Shown here in pieces: positions 45,339 through 54,733 of a stretch of DNA of 64,000 bases (its first letter is position 1; every line of letters starts with the position of its first letter). The stretch is taken from NCBI GenBank assembly GCA_002205965.3, contig NADL03000690.1, positions 62,001-126,000 on the forward strand, written 5' to 3'. Source of the stretch: Kappaphycus alvarezii. Taxonomy: Eukaryota > Rhodophyta > Florideophyceae > Gigartinales > Solieriaceae. A program made the translations under genes and the position numbers. The notes below the pieces were generated by a model. The model was not told the DNA's origin. It did no database searches and worked only from the letters and a program-made list of their open reading frames with translations.

Positions 45339-45840
45339 TTAAGATCTAACCGGGTGTACTTCGTCGTCCATGCGCATCGGGGCTCGCGACAGGATAGCTT
45401 CAGCGATGGATGACCAGAGGGTGCAACTCAGTCGCTGGTAGATACGGCGGCGGATAACGCCAACTGTCGAGTGACACTTGGACGCGATCCGCGGAACTAA
45501 CTCCTCGATAAATGCAATAGTTCCAGGGGAAGGGGCACCTAGGGAATCAAACGCCAGAGGTCGAAACGTGAAGTTCGGCGTGTAAGGCGCAGAAGATGGA
45601 CCAGTTGAGGGAGCGGGGAGGCGTCGGGCGATGTTGCGTTCCAGGGTTGTGACCTTATCGCGGGCCGCCAGTTCAGCAGCGCCTCCGGCGACCTGGGTCG
45701 CCTTGGTGCGAACTGCGGCCTTAAACGGTGAGACGACAGTGATGTCATAGGCAATGGGGCGCAACGTTGTGCCTTCCGGGGTTGGGATAATCTTCGAAGA
45801 GTACGCACCATGAAATAATGAGGTATCGGACTACCGCTTC
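45339..45840 (-). pseudogene. Retroelement C-terminal endonuclease-like relic, copy 3
   Basis: Open for 141 codons at 45339-45764. Motifs: RPIAYDITVVSPF, ERNIARRLPAP, PLAFDSLGAP and the tail RIASKCHSTVGVIRRRIYQ, SIAEAILSRAP. Each has a counterpart in copy 1 (21.4-22.3 kb) and copy 4 (57.5-58.6 kb). The Cys/His part upstream is not preserved. The best preserved tail of the four. Confidence 0.6.
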
Positions 45841-48800
45841 GCCAGGTTATGGGTTATGCCATAACTACGCTACCGAATACGATCACCCCCCAGCTCGAAT
45901 CACCTCAACCGTCCCTGAACGACGTGGCATAAACATCCGCACGAGATCTGCCATCGCCTACGCCCCACCCACAGTGAGCAGGTTAACGGGCAACTTACGC
46001 CCAGCACACCAACATCACCAGAGAACCTCTCGTCTTGACCAAACCCACATTCGCGAAGCACCACCATCCAACAGACACTACCCACCAGACAGCCGTGAAT
46101 CCGAGCATCATAACTCAAAACACTCAACTGTGCTCAGATGATTCCTACTCCTGCCTAATCTCCGCAGCAACTGCAACTGCAATGGTGAAAGCTAGAGATT
46201 TCGTAACTACTGAGCCGCCCGCACTCGAGGATCCTGCACAACCCATGCTGTACTTGTACAAACACCACCTCCTCCTGCCCGGGGCGCTCAAATAAAGCGC
46301 ACTAAAAGAAATCTGTTACCACATAGTCCAGAGAAGCGAGCAGCCCACTCCATTCAAGATCATCCACCTGTTCAAGCGCATCTGGATTCAACCCATATAG
46401 ACGATCACGAATACATCAAGTGGCTCGCTGAAACCATTTTCCGGCCGCCGACTTGCCAGTCACTGAATATCCTCGCAGCAAGAGTCCATACGGGCACGAG
46501 TGCTTTCCATCAAATATCCAGATATCGAATACAGAGAGAATGTACTAGATTCCATGATTCATGGCCTCGGACGTAGAAACAGCAGCGTTGAAGAAAATCG
46601 GGGAAAATGCTGCTTTGAGCACCAAAAGATCTTGGAAATCGCTTCTACATATAAAAAATCTGTCACCTTAACCACTACAGAGCAGGTAGCTTGTCAACTC
46701 CCCAATTGGGCCGTATGCAACCCCGCAGTTCCTCGAAAAATCCTATCAGCAGTGCGCCAAGAACGTTGTATGCCACGCGGGGGATTCAAACGCCGTCACT
46801 ATCACATCTCAAGAGGTGTGTGCAGTCCCCGCTACTTCAATGAAAAGTGCAGGGACCCAAGCCATCGTAGCAACCGGAATTCCAAGGCCGCTACTGAGGA
46901 AGTCGAGATTGACTATTCCCAACTCGCTGCAAAACTCCACTTCCTACCGTAGAAAACCACATGCAGAACGAAAATTCCTTGGAAAAGAGCATCAAAAATA
47001 TTTCTTTTTACTCAGGAACCCACTCGACCCTCCATCGTAAACCCGCAAAGGGAATGCAGGAACCCCTCGCTCCTATCCCCGCTTTTACCATCACCGCCGA
47101 ACCCTCATCATGCACTTACTTCTGCTGAGCCATAATCCAGAAGAAGACTAGCACCTTCACCTACATGACCTGGCCAACTCGTTCTCGAAAAACAGCCTGC
47201 TTTAAGTACGCACCCTCGCCACCAAGTATAGACCCGTACTTTTCACACTTCACGGCACCATACCAACTGACACCAAGAAAGGACAGCCAAAGGTATTACC
47301 AATAGGAAAATTGAGGTGACGATATCGGGTTAAATACCAGACCTCAATCACCGCCTAGGACCACTGCGGACTCCGTACAGGTGATGCATTCATCTGGCAT
47401 AAACGCAAATCCAGGACTGTTAGATCCGCGAGTTCGTCCACATATAAAACAATCACGCAACACCCAAGCCATCTTTAACACCGAACTACTCCTCAAAACA
47501 CCACCGTAACTCCACAGCAGCGCTCCTGCCTGCTCCGCTTTAGCAGCATAATTCAGAAACGACAACCCGAGCAATCCCATTTATCCCCCAGCTACACACC
47601 TGATCGGGCATAGACACCATTCAATGGCACCTAATACTCAACCATGCACCGCCACGAGCCCTCACAGAAACGGCTAAATCCGTTAAGATCCCACGCATGA
47701 CACACTGTCTCGGACAACCGCCGCCCGCCATCACATGCCTCCCTTGCCGCCACGCGGAACTCACCAAAGCGCCCCATCAACCAAAACAAAAGCACTACGA
47801 ACTTGGCTCGTATGCGAGCCGCGACACATGCGGTCTGATCAAACTAGCGTCCATGCACTGTAGCTGCCGTTTCCTGATCTCTGTGGACTCTGCGAGTCGT
47901 TTCCTTACAATCCACTTCCTCAAACCGCGGCACCAGGTTCCCTGGTTCATCGCCACTCCCTTACTGCGACTAGCTACGATATATGGACGACCGCCACACA
48001 CAGTGCAAACAGGCGACGCAAAGTAATTCCGTACTGTTGCCTTACAAAAGCAGTGTCATATCAAGGGCGGCACCCTGAAGCAACGTACACCGCATCAACC
48101 GCAGGAAAATCCAATGGCAGAAATTATCAAACTCAAACTAATGAATGCGATCAGAGGAGCACTTTCCACTGCACAGCTTCCCGATGACTTCTGCGAGGTT
48201 ACACTCCATGACGCAGCATTCAAATACAACCTCATGATCCGCACCGCGGCCAACATACCGCAATCAGCTCTATGGTGCAACAACCATGCACCACCACTCC
48301 ATCCTTTTGCCTTTGGCAAACCAGGCCACGTACCTGTGCACCACCCTAAAATTAACTGCAACCCAAGACCCCGCTCGTTCCCTACGTCATCATGCTGGAA
48401 TAACAACGTCAATGGCGTATTGTAACATGCCTCAATAATGTACTTATGAGCCAGAACCTCTGTCTTTAACCTTACGAAACCAGACAAGACCCTATACGCA
48501 CCTCTTCCTCAGCCCTCTGAGCTACCTCAACTCGGCTCCCTGACCGACCCCGAACCCCTAAAGAAGCACCGCGTTCCCGGATGATCACCTGCGGACCTTT
48601 GCTCATGATGAGTGATTGCAAACCTTAGACCAAGCACGCATGTTCAAATGGATCCAAAACAAAAAATACGAACCTCCCTGAAATTTATACAACTAAAGAT
48701 GTCCCTGCTATAAGTACTTACCACTCCATCTTGACCGGAAGTCTCGATGCTCCGTACTTGGAGACCGTATGCGACTATACATCTACTATTTTTCGGGCTA

Positions 48801-50076
48801 CTCAGCAGTGTACACGGCAGAAAAGTCAACTGTGCGGCTACTAGTCACTCTAGCAGCGCACCATTCCTGCCCCATAAACCACTTCGGCGTCAGTTCGGCT
48901 TGTCCGAACGAGCCTTACCCCGACCCAAATCACGTTTTTTATCCGAGAACAACGGAGATTCGGTGGCAGACTGAGTCATTCTGGCTGCACTGAAATCCCA
49001 CTGCGAAACCTCAACGGTACACCTGCGGCACCAATATGCATTTCAAGGCCTTATTGAAACAACCTACAAGGCACGGCCGCAAGTAGAGTGACTCTGATCC
49101 CTGCCTCCTCACCAAACAAGGGGACGGCATTCTCATTCTCGTGACAGTCAGCATTGAAGAGTTTATACCATTAATTCCGCGCAACGCCTCAGCGATGACT
49201 TCTACTGAATAATCACGCTCCAATACAAGATATAAGATTTAGGAAGCCAACCGTATACCTCAAGTGGCGCATCAACTCCACCCCACGCTATACAATTCCT
49301 ACTCTACACAACCAGAACCTACCAATCCAAACCGCGTCACACCCCTTCTTCTGAAAATAGAGATTGGAACGCAGCACCAACATACTGTACCTAACCCTCC
49401 AGAAACTGAGAGAAGAAACTTTACTTTATTGAGTAACTCCAAGTGAAACATTTTCAAACAGTTATCGGTGACTGAAGATATCTGGCAGACATCACAAGAC
49501 CTGATATCATGTTCACTGCCAAATAATTGGCTGAACATGTGCACAAGACCATGGTCCGTCACCGCCGACTGCTTACATGGCTCATGCAATAGTTGCGCTG
49601 CACGCCCGCTCACAGTCTGCTCTACATTAGACGAAGTACGAACACTATGGCCACGCATCCCTTCAACTCATAAAGTGATACAAATTTGTCCTACGATCGA
49701 GACTGCTGCTCTCGACCCGAAGTCATCCAATGCAAAACAAAGCTGGTGGGTGTGGATGCACACTGAAACTTCCTGACCACATCTGGGACCCCCGGGCCCG
49801 TTTCCATCTGCACAAGCTCTGTGCATCGGCATGCCACGTCACGCACGCGTTCAAACTTGCCGACCCAAAACACTCCTCCGACCCTGCATGCGGGTTAGAC
49901 TCCCTGCAGCGATCCGCATATGAGAAACTTCATGACATCGCTCTCAGGGACTAAACCTCGACCCAAGCGTGTTTATTGTTACGCCTCAGCGGTCAGGGTT
50001 TCTCCCTGATTGACCCCTTCCTTCACGGGGCGGTGGCTGCTATCCCCATGGATTCAGCCCCCGCTCACCTGCGCAC
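45841..50076 (+). other. A/C-rich relic DNA, probably an old plus-strand retroelement
   Basis: The plus strand is markedly rich in A and C and poor in G and T throughout. Medium open stretches exist (46500-46952, 47697-48026, 48114-48425, 49468-49776, 49976 onward) but no catalytic box was found. The last one reads LRLSGQGFSLIDPF...AAIPMDSAPAHLRT and continues in frame beyond the gypsy insertion at 57552. The region is therefore best read as the body of the retroelement whose end is copy 4, or of a second one joined to it. That is inference. Confidence 0.35.
50072..50076. repeat. Target-site duplication, left copy (gypsy)
   Basis: CGCAC directly before the LTR start TGATAGGGG. Repeated at 57552-57556. 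Confidence 0.85.
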
Positions 50077-50795
50077 TGATAGGGGTAAATCGTCGGGAGA
50101 AGAGATACTTAGAACCAACTACCCAAGACGGAGGTGTTGCGAGCGACAAAAGTGCTACCGTGGTATAGTTGAACAAATAAAAAGCAGTGTATATGGGAGA
50201 GAGTTGAGAGGGCTACAAGCAAGTATAAAAGGGGCAGCGTCTACCACTGATTCTCTGCGACTTGCTTAGGAAAAAGTTTTCTTGGGTTTGAAGTTGACTC
50301 TCAACTTCCTACTACTCGGAGCTTGACCTGAAGTTGTCTGCCAACTTGCTTGACCTCTCAAGGAGGAAGCACTTTACTCAGCTTATATAGACCTTTCGGC
50401 TAATCCTAAAGTCTCAATCAAACATACTAAATACCATAAAACGCATTCACGGGAATCGTGTGAACCAGAGAGACCATTAGAAGATATTTCCTCAAGGTAA
50501 ATATCTAGGTGCCATACCCATGCCAGCCACCCATCGGCCAGGGGTGGGAATTGATGTGGCCATTATATAGACCTTTCAGAGTCACTCGTAGTATCACCCA
50601 CAACCTAGAACTGTACTGACATCCACTATGACAGCGTGTCCTAAAATAAAAAATCAACCGATGAATTTGCCACACTCACCCAAATTAAAAATATCTTGCA
50701 AATTCAAAAACTGTAAAAATATCTTCCCAGTTCCAATACTGTATACAATTATGGTCCTCATCTAAATTTTTTCGTGTGCGAATTTGCGCACATCA
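50077..50795 (-). repeat. 3' LTR of the complete gypsy element
   Basis: 719 bp with TG...CA ends. Differs from the 5' LTR at four places seen by eye (ACCCAAG/ACCCCAAG, AAAGCAG/AAAGGAG, GATTCTC/GATGCTC, GGGTTTGAA/GGGTTGAA). Contains two copies of GAAAGGTCTATATAA (minus strand) at 50383-50397 and 50573-50587. Confidence 0.95.
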
Positions 50796-50828
50796 CGCCC
50801 TCCCGCTCAAGACGAACGTCCCGGCTCG

Positions 50829-52097
50829 TCACTGCTCTTGTTGTTCTTGTGGGAGTTCTATCCATTCATCAGGGAGAGTATAGGGTTCACTATAAGGATA
50901 TGGTAGTAGCTCATTTCCAGTATGATGAGAGAGTGTGTACCGTGCGATGACCGGCTCATCTCCTTGGTCAAGAGTTTCGTAGATTCGGCGTATGGTTTCA
51001 TAGTGTTCTCTAATGAGCTCCTCCCGTTTCACTTCTCCAAACCTTCCAAATGTGAGGTAATAAACGTAGTATGCAAACTTTTCTGGCAACGGGTCCAGAA
51101 ACGGGTATCTGAAGGAGAAAAAAACTCGCAACATAAGGACTGAGTCCTCACGAGTAAGGTGCGCCCCGTGAATGGTCTGGAAGCACATGCAAATACTAAT
51201 TGCAAAAAAGGAAATTACTTCTGCTTCTCGTGGGTCCTCTGTCATTTCGCGAAGCCAACGTCTAATTGGTAGCCGTCCAATAATTAAGGATGCATAGTTT
51301 CCCCCTGGGAGACTAGGCGGTGTTTGAGGCGATCTTCTTGGCGATCTTCCTCGCTGCTCCCGACGCCTTGCCCTCTTCGATGATCCGCCCCGATCACTTG
51401 ATGGTCCAGCTCGTATCATCATCACGGCCTCGGGAGGATCCTGGTCTTCGGCTGAGGTTGTGTTTCTGAGCGGAGCAACGTAAGGTTCCCATAGAGGATA
51501 TGGGACCAGTCGATATTCCATATCAGGGGGCAAGCTGTAACCTCTCAGTCGCACATCTTGGTTGTTCTTGAGAAATACGTAAACTGGACGGATAATGTTC
51601 AGATATGTTTGCGACAAGTCTCCGATAGCTACCATTCCATACCTCCCTATAGAGTAATGATATATGACTTCCACAAACTCTGGACCTGCTTCCGTGAACC
51701 TTCCGTTTTGGAATGAGAATAGAACTCTGATCAATAGTCGGAAATCTTCTTGAGGTAGCAATGGTCCGTTCAACGTACGAAAACATAGGCATATATTAAT
51801 GTAGAAATGGATGATTACGTGGAGTTCGTAGTAGTCACGCGTAATCGAGATGATCCATTCCCAGGCCCTTTTTCCTCCCATAGGAATCATTCTATAGTTA
51901 AAGATGAGTATGCCTCGTGGTTGCGCATAGTCCTGTGTGAGAAGGAATTCTTCAGGCCTCTGATGGTAAGGGACCAGACGACGTGCATGGATTGCCCTCC
52001 TTGATCTCTTCCCTGAGCTTGAACAGAGCTTATAATGCGGGTGTCTTTCCTCCGTGACGATGCAAGGGTTCGAGTACTTTGTTTGGAAGCCGGCCAC
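50829..52097 (-). CDS. Integrase C-terminus with duplicated unknown domain (gypsy)
   Basis: 422 codons continuing integrase after a frame change near 52095 that equals one missing base. Residues 1-50 are the end of integrase (FQTKYSNPCIVTEERHPHYK and RRAIHARRLVPY). Then come two diverged copies of a domain of about 145 residues: copy 1 at 61-207 and copy 2 at 266-408. They share VIxFxxISICxCFxT, LxxEDxxxLxRVxFSF, YxxGRxG, a YxxIRxxY block and an ending PYPxxEPYxxP. The linker (210-265) is basic and Ser/Pro/Arg-rich (KRARRREQRGRSPRRSP), like a nuclear-localisation or nucleic-acid-binding segment. I do not recognise the domain. It is not a chromodomain, and its role, perhaps integration targeting or a former envelope-like or accessory gene, is open. 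Confidence 0.8.
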   Translation of the reverse strand: MAGFQTKYSNPCIVTEERHPHYKLCSSSGKRSRRAIHARRLVPYHQRPEEFLLTQDYAQPRGILIFNYRMIPMGGKRAWEWIISITRDYYELHVIIHFYINICLCFRTLNGPLLPQEDFRLLIRVLFSFQNGRFTEAGPEFVEVIYHYSIGRYGMVAIGDLSQTYLNIIRPVYVFLKNNQDVRLRGYSLPPDMEYRLVPYPLWEPYVAPLRNTTSAEDQDPPEAVMMIRAGPSSDRGGSSKRARRREQRGRSPRRSPQTPPSLPGGNYASLIIGRLPIRRWLREMTEDPREAEVISFFAISICMCFQTIHGAHLTREDSVLMLRVFFSFRYPFLDPLPEKFAYYVYYLTFGRFGEVKREELIREHYETIRRIYETLDQGDEPVIARYTLSHHTGNELLPYPYSEPYTLPDEWIELPQEQQEQ

Positions 52098-53623
52098 TTC
52101 ACAGCCTGTTGCATTGCTTTTCCGTGTGCTACAAGTACTTTAGAGCCGACTGAGAAAGTTTGGACTGGAGGCTCTTCATCCTTATTTCTTGTCTGTGTTA
52201 GCGCGCGGTGTGATCTCCAGCTTTCGGTGGCCAATAGTTCGACCTCTCTACTCTCTTCATCGATAACATTTGTTTCCATATCTCTCTGTAACATTCTAGG
52301 AGCTCTTCCGTACATTAGCTCAAACGGTGACCGTCCACTTCTTCCTCTTCTTCGCCGATAGCCGTATAACACTTTTGGTAAGGCATCTTCCCACTGGATT
52401 TCATTCTCGGACATAGTTTTCGATATTGATCGTTTGATGGTTCCAACCATCCTCTCCGCTTTCCCGTTTGACATAGGAGCATATGCGAGAACTGTCTTTA
52501 GCTGAATACCTTTTTCTTCCAAGAAACGAAGCAGTGAAGTTGCAGTAAAACAAAGTGCGTTATCCGAGATGATCCTTTTTGGAAGACCAAACGGTTCAAT
52601 TATTTCTTTTTCGATGAATCTCAGGACCACTTCAGCATTGGCCTCCTCAACTGCAACTGCTATTGGCCATCCAGTAAGATGTTCCACCCCTATAAGGAGA
52701 TATTTGTTTCCGGAAGAGGTTTCCTTGAATGGGCCGGCAAAGTCAATTGAAAAGGTTTCAAAGAGACCGGAAACTGGAAAGCCTAGAGTTGTCTTATACT
52801 TTCGTATTGGCGTGAATTTTTGACAGTTGTCGCAGCTTTTCACGAAGTTATAGACGTCCTTATGGATACTGGGCCACCAGAATCTCTCAGTAACGAATTT
52901 CTTGGTTGTTTCGAGATCCCAATGCCCTAACTCATCATGAAAAGTCCTCAAGATCTTCATTCTTTCTTTCAAAGGGGCCACTAGTCGAGGACCGGCTTTC
53001 GTGTGTCGGAAGAGTTTCCCATTCCATAGTGTAAAAGCCTTTTGATTCCGTACCCAATTTCTGTGTTCAATATCAACCTTTCTCATTTCTAGTCCATCCA
53101 GGAATTTAATTAGTCCGTCAATATTAGCTTCGTACTCGTTATTGTTCGGCACTTGCACCTCGGCAACTCCGACGATGTTCTCGGAAGCTTTTTCATTTGG
53201 AATCAGTGGATCCCTCAAGCGGGATAGGTAGTCGGCAGGCTGATTATTGCGTCCGGGCCTATACACAATTTCAAACCGATATTCTGCGAAAATGTCGAGC
53301 CATCGGGCCAAGCGGTGATGTACATCTTTCTTTTGGAATGCTGTCTTAAGTGCCTGGTGATCAGTTATCAAGACAAATTTCTCGAGTGATAAAAGGTATA
53401 CGCGAAACTTTTTCAGTGCGAAGACAACAGCGAGCGCTTCTTTTTCGCAGACTGAGTATCTCCTTTCCGCATCATTCAGAGTGCGACTTGCGAATTGAAC
53501 CGGGTGTAGTCTTCCGTTTTCATCTTTTTGGGACAAAACGGCACCCAAAGACCGTTCTGAGGCATCTGTCTCCACAACAAATGGTCTCTTGAAATCTGGA
53601 TACATGAGCACTGGGGGACACAT
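51887..53623 (-). CDS. Pol: RNase H and integrase (gypsy)
   Basis: 578 codons. RNase H: VETDAS (Asp20), a SVCEKEALAVVFALKKFRVY helix (about 57-76), LITDHQALK (Asp88), ending PADYLSR. Integrase: HHCC zinc site with His229, His234, Cys264 and Cys267, and catalytic core with Asp294 (FSIDFAGP), Asp354 (IISDNALCF) and Glu390 (NGKAERM), spaced as DD(35)E. All catalytic residues are present. It joins the RT frame at 53476-53623 through a C-run (G-run on plus strand, 53613-53617) where one base seems to be missing. Confidence 0.9.
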   Translation of the reverse strand: MCPPVLMYPDFKRPFVVETDASERSLGAVLSQKDENGRLHPVQFASRTLNDAERRYSVCEKEALAVVFALKKFRVYLLSLEKFVLITDHQALKTAFQKKDVHHRLARWLDIFAEYRFEIVYRPGRNNQPADYLSRLRDPLIPNEKASENIVGVAEVQVPNNNEYEANIDGLIKFLDGLEMRKVDIEHRNWVRNQKAFTLWNGKLFRHTKAGPRLVAPLKERMKILRTFHDELGHWDLETTKKFVTERFWWPSIHKDVYNFVKSCDNCQKFTPIRKYKTTLGFPVSGLFETFSIDFAGPFKETSSGNKYLLIGVEHLTGWPIAVAVEEANAEVVLRFIEKEIIEPFGLPKRIISDNALCFTATSLLRFLEEKGIQLKTVLAYAPMSNGKAERMVGTIKRSISKTMSENEIQWEDALPKVLYGYRRRRGRSGRSPFELMYGRAPRMLQRDMETNVIDEESREVELLATESWRSHRALTQTRNKDEEPPVQTFSVGSKVLVAHGKAMQQAVKWPASKQSTRTLASSRRKDTRIISSVQAQGRDQGGQSMHVVWSLTIRGLKNSFSHRTMRNHEAYSSLTIE

Positions 53624-54597
53624 AGCTTATCTTTAAGCTCTTCAAATGCGGTTTGCATTTCCTTGTTCCATAAAAATTTTCCGTTCTTTGTTGTGCTGGC
53701 ATGTAACGGTGCTGCAGTCTTGGCGAAATCTTTGATAAATCTCCTGTAATATGAGGCCAGTCCTAAGAAGCTTCGAACCTCCGTCTTTGAAGCGGGCCTT
53801 GGTGCCAACTTGATTTTTTTCGTTTTCTCTGGATCCACTTTAATTCCCTCTTGATCGACGATATGACCGAGTAATTGGATAGACGTTTTCGCAAAGAAGC
53901 ATTTGCTTAACTTAATTTTCAGGCTGTACGCAGCTATTTTCTCCACCACAGTCTTGACATGCGATATGTGCTGATCCAAGGTTTTTGAGAATATCACTAC
54001 ATCATCGATATAAACTCTTGCAAATGGAAGTCCTTTCAAAACCTCGTTCATCATTCTTTGGAATGTAGCTGGGGCATTCATGAGACCAAAAGGCATCACT
54101 TCGAACCTGAATGTACCGGCTTTGCTGGTAAAAGTTGTTTTTTCCTTGCATTTTTCATCCAATGGAATCTGCCAATAACCAGTGTAAAGATCAATTGAGG
54201 TGAAGTATCTCCCGTCCTTCAAGTCCTCGAGGATTTCCTCCATATTCGGAATCGGAAATCGATCGGGTATCATTCTCTGGTTCAGTTGTCGGTAATCGAC
54301 GCAAAAACGCAGCTTTCCATCCTTCTTTGGTGCGACCACAACTGGAAATGACCATGGGGATGAAACTGGCCGAATGATATCATTTTCCAGCATACTTGTA
54401 ACATTCTCTGAGATAAATTGGTCATATTTTGGCGGTTGACGTCTAGGCCTGTGGTAAATTGGTTGAGTATCGGTAAGTTCAAATGAGTGAGTGACCGGTA
54501 CACTTGCTTGTCTTAAATCTGATACACTCCATGCAATTACTTCGGAAGATGTAACATGTCGGATATTTTCATTGAGGCGGGGCGGAAGGTGCTGCAC
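53476..54597 (-). CDS. Pol: reverse transcriptase (gypsy)
   Basis: 373 codons from a GTG-type first codon; the frame is open upstream to a TGA near 54643 and the true protein probably starts before it. Motifs: KLRFCVDYRQLNQ (about 95-107), SIDLYTGYWQIPL with the first Asp (Asp136), MPFGLMNAPATFQRMM (168-183), YIDDVVIFS (196-204), LGHIVDQEGIKVDPEKT, and RSFLGLASYYRRFIKDFAKT. All three catalytic Asp residues are present. The last about 45 residues are a frame-shadow after the C-run at 53613-53617. Confidence 0.9.
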   Translation of the reverse strand: MQHLPPRLNENIRHVTSSEVIAWSVSDLRQASVPVTHSFELTDTQPIYHRPRRQPPKYDQFISENVTSMLENDIIRPVSSPWSFPVVVAPKKDGKLRFCVDYRQLNQRMIPDRFPIPNMEEILEDLKDGRYFTSIDLYTGYWQIPLDEKCKEKTTFTSKAGTFRFEVMPFGLMNAPATFQRMMNEVLKGLPFARVYIDDVVIFSKTLDQHISHVKTVVEKIAAYSLKIKLSKCFFAKTSIQLLGHIVDQEGIKVDPEKTKKIKLAPRPASKTEVRSFLGLASYYRRFIKDFAKTAAPLHASTTKNGKFLWNKEMQTAFEELKDKLCVPQCSCIQISRDHLLWRQMPQNGLWVPFCPKKMKTEDYTRFNSQVAL

Positions 54598-54733
54598 TTT
54601 TCTTGATTTCTGCCATTTGGCGCCCTTTTCTTCTTGATCTCACCTCAATATTTTGAAGGACCTTTCCGGCGTGCTCACATCTTCAGATATGGAATCGATA
54701 TATTCCTGTTTTCCTTGCAATTGTAATCTTCTT

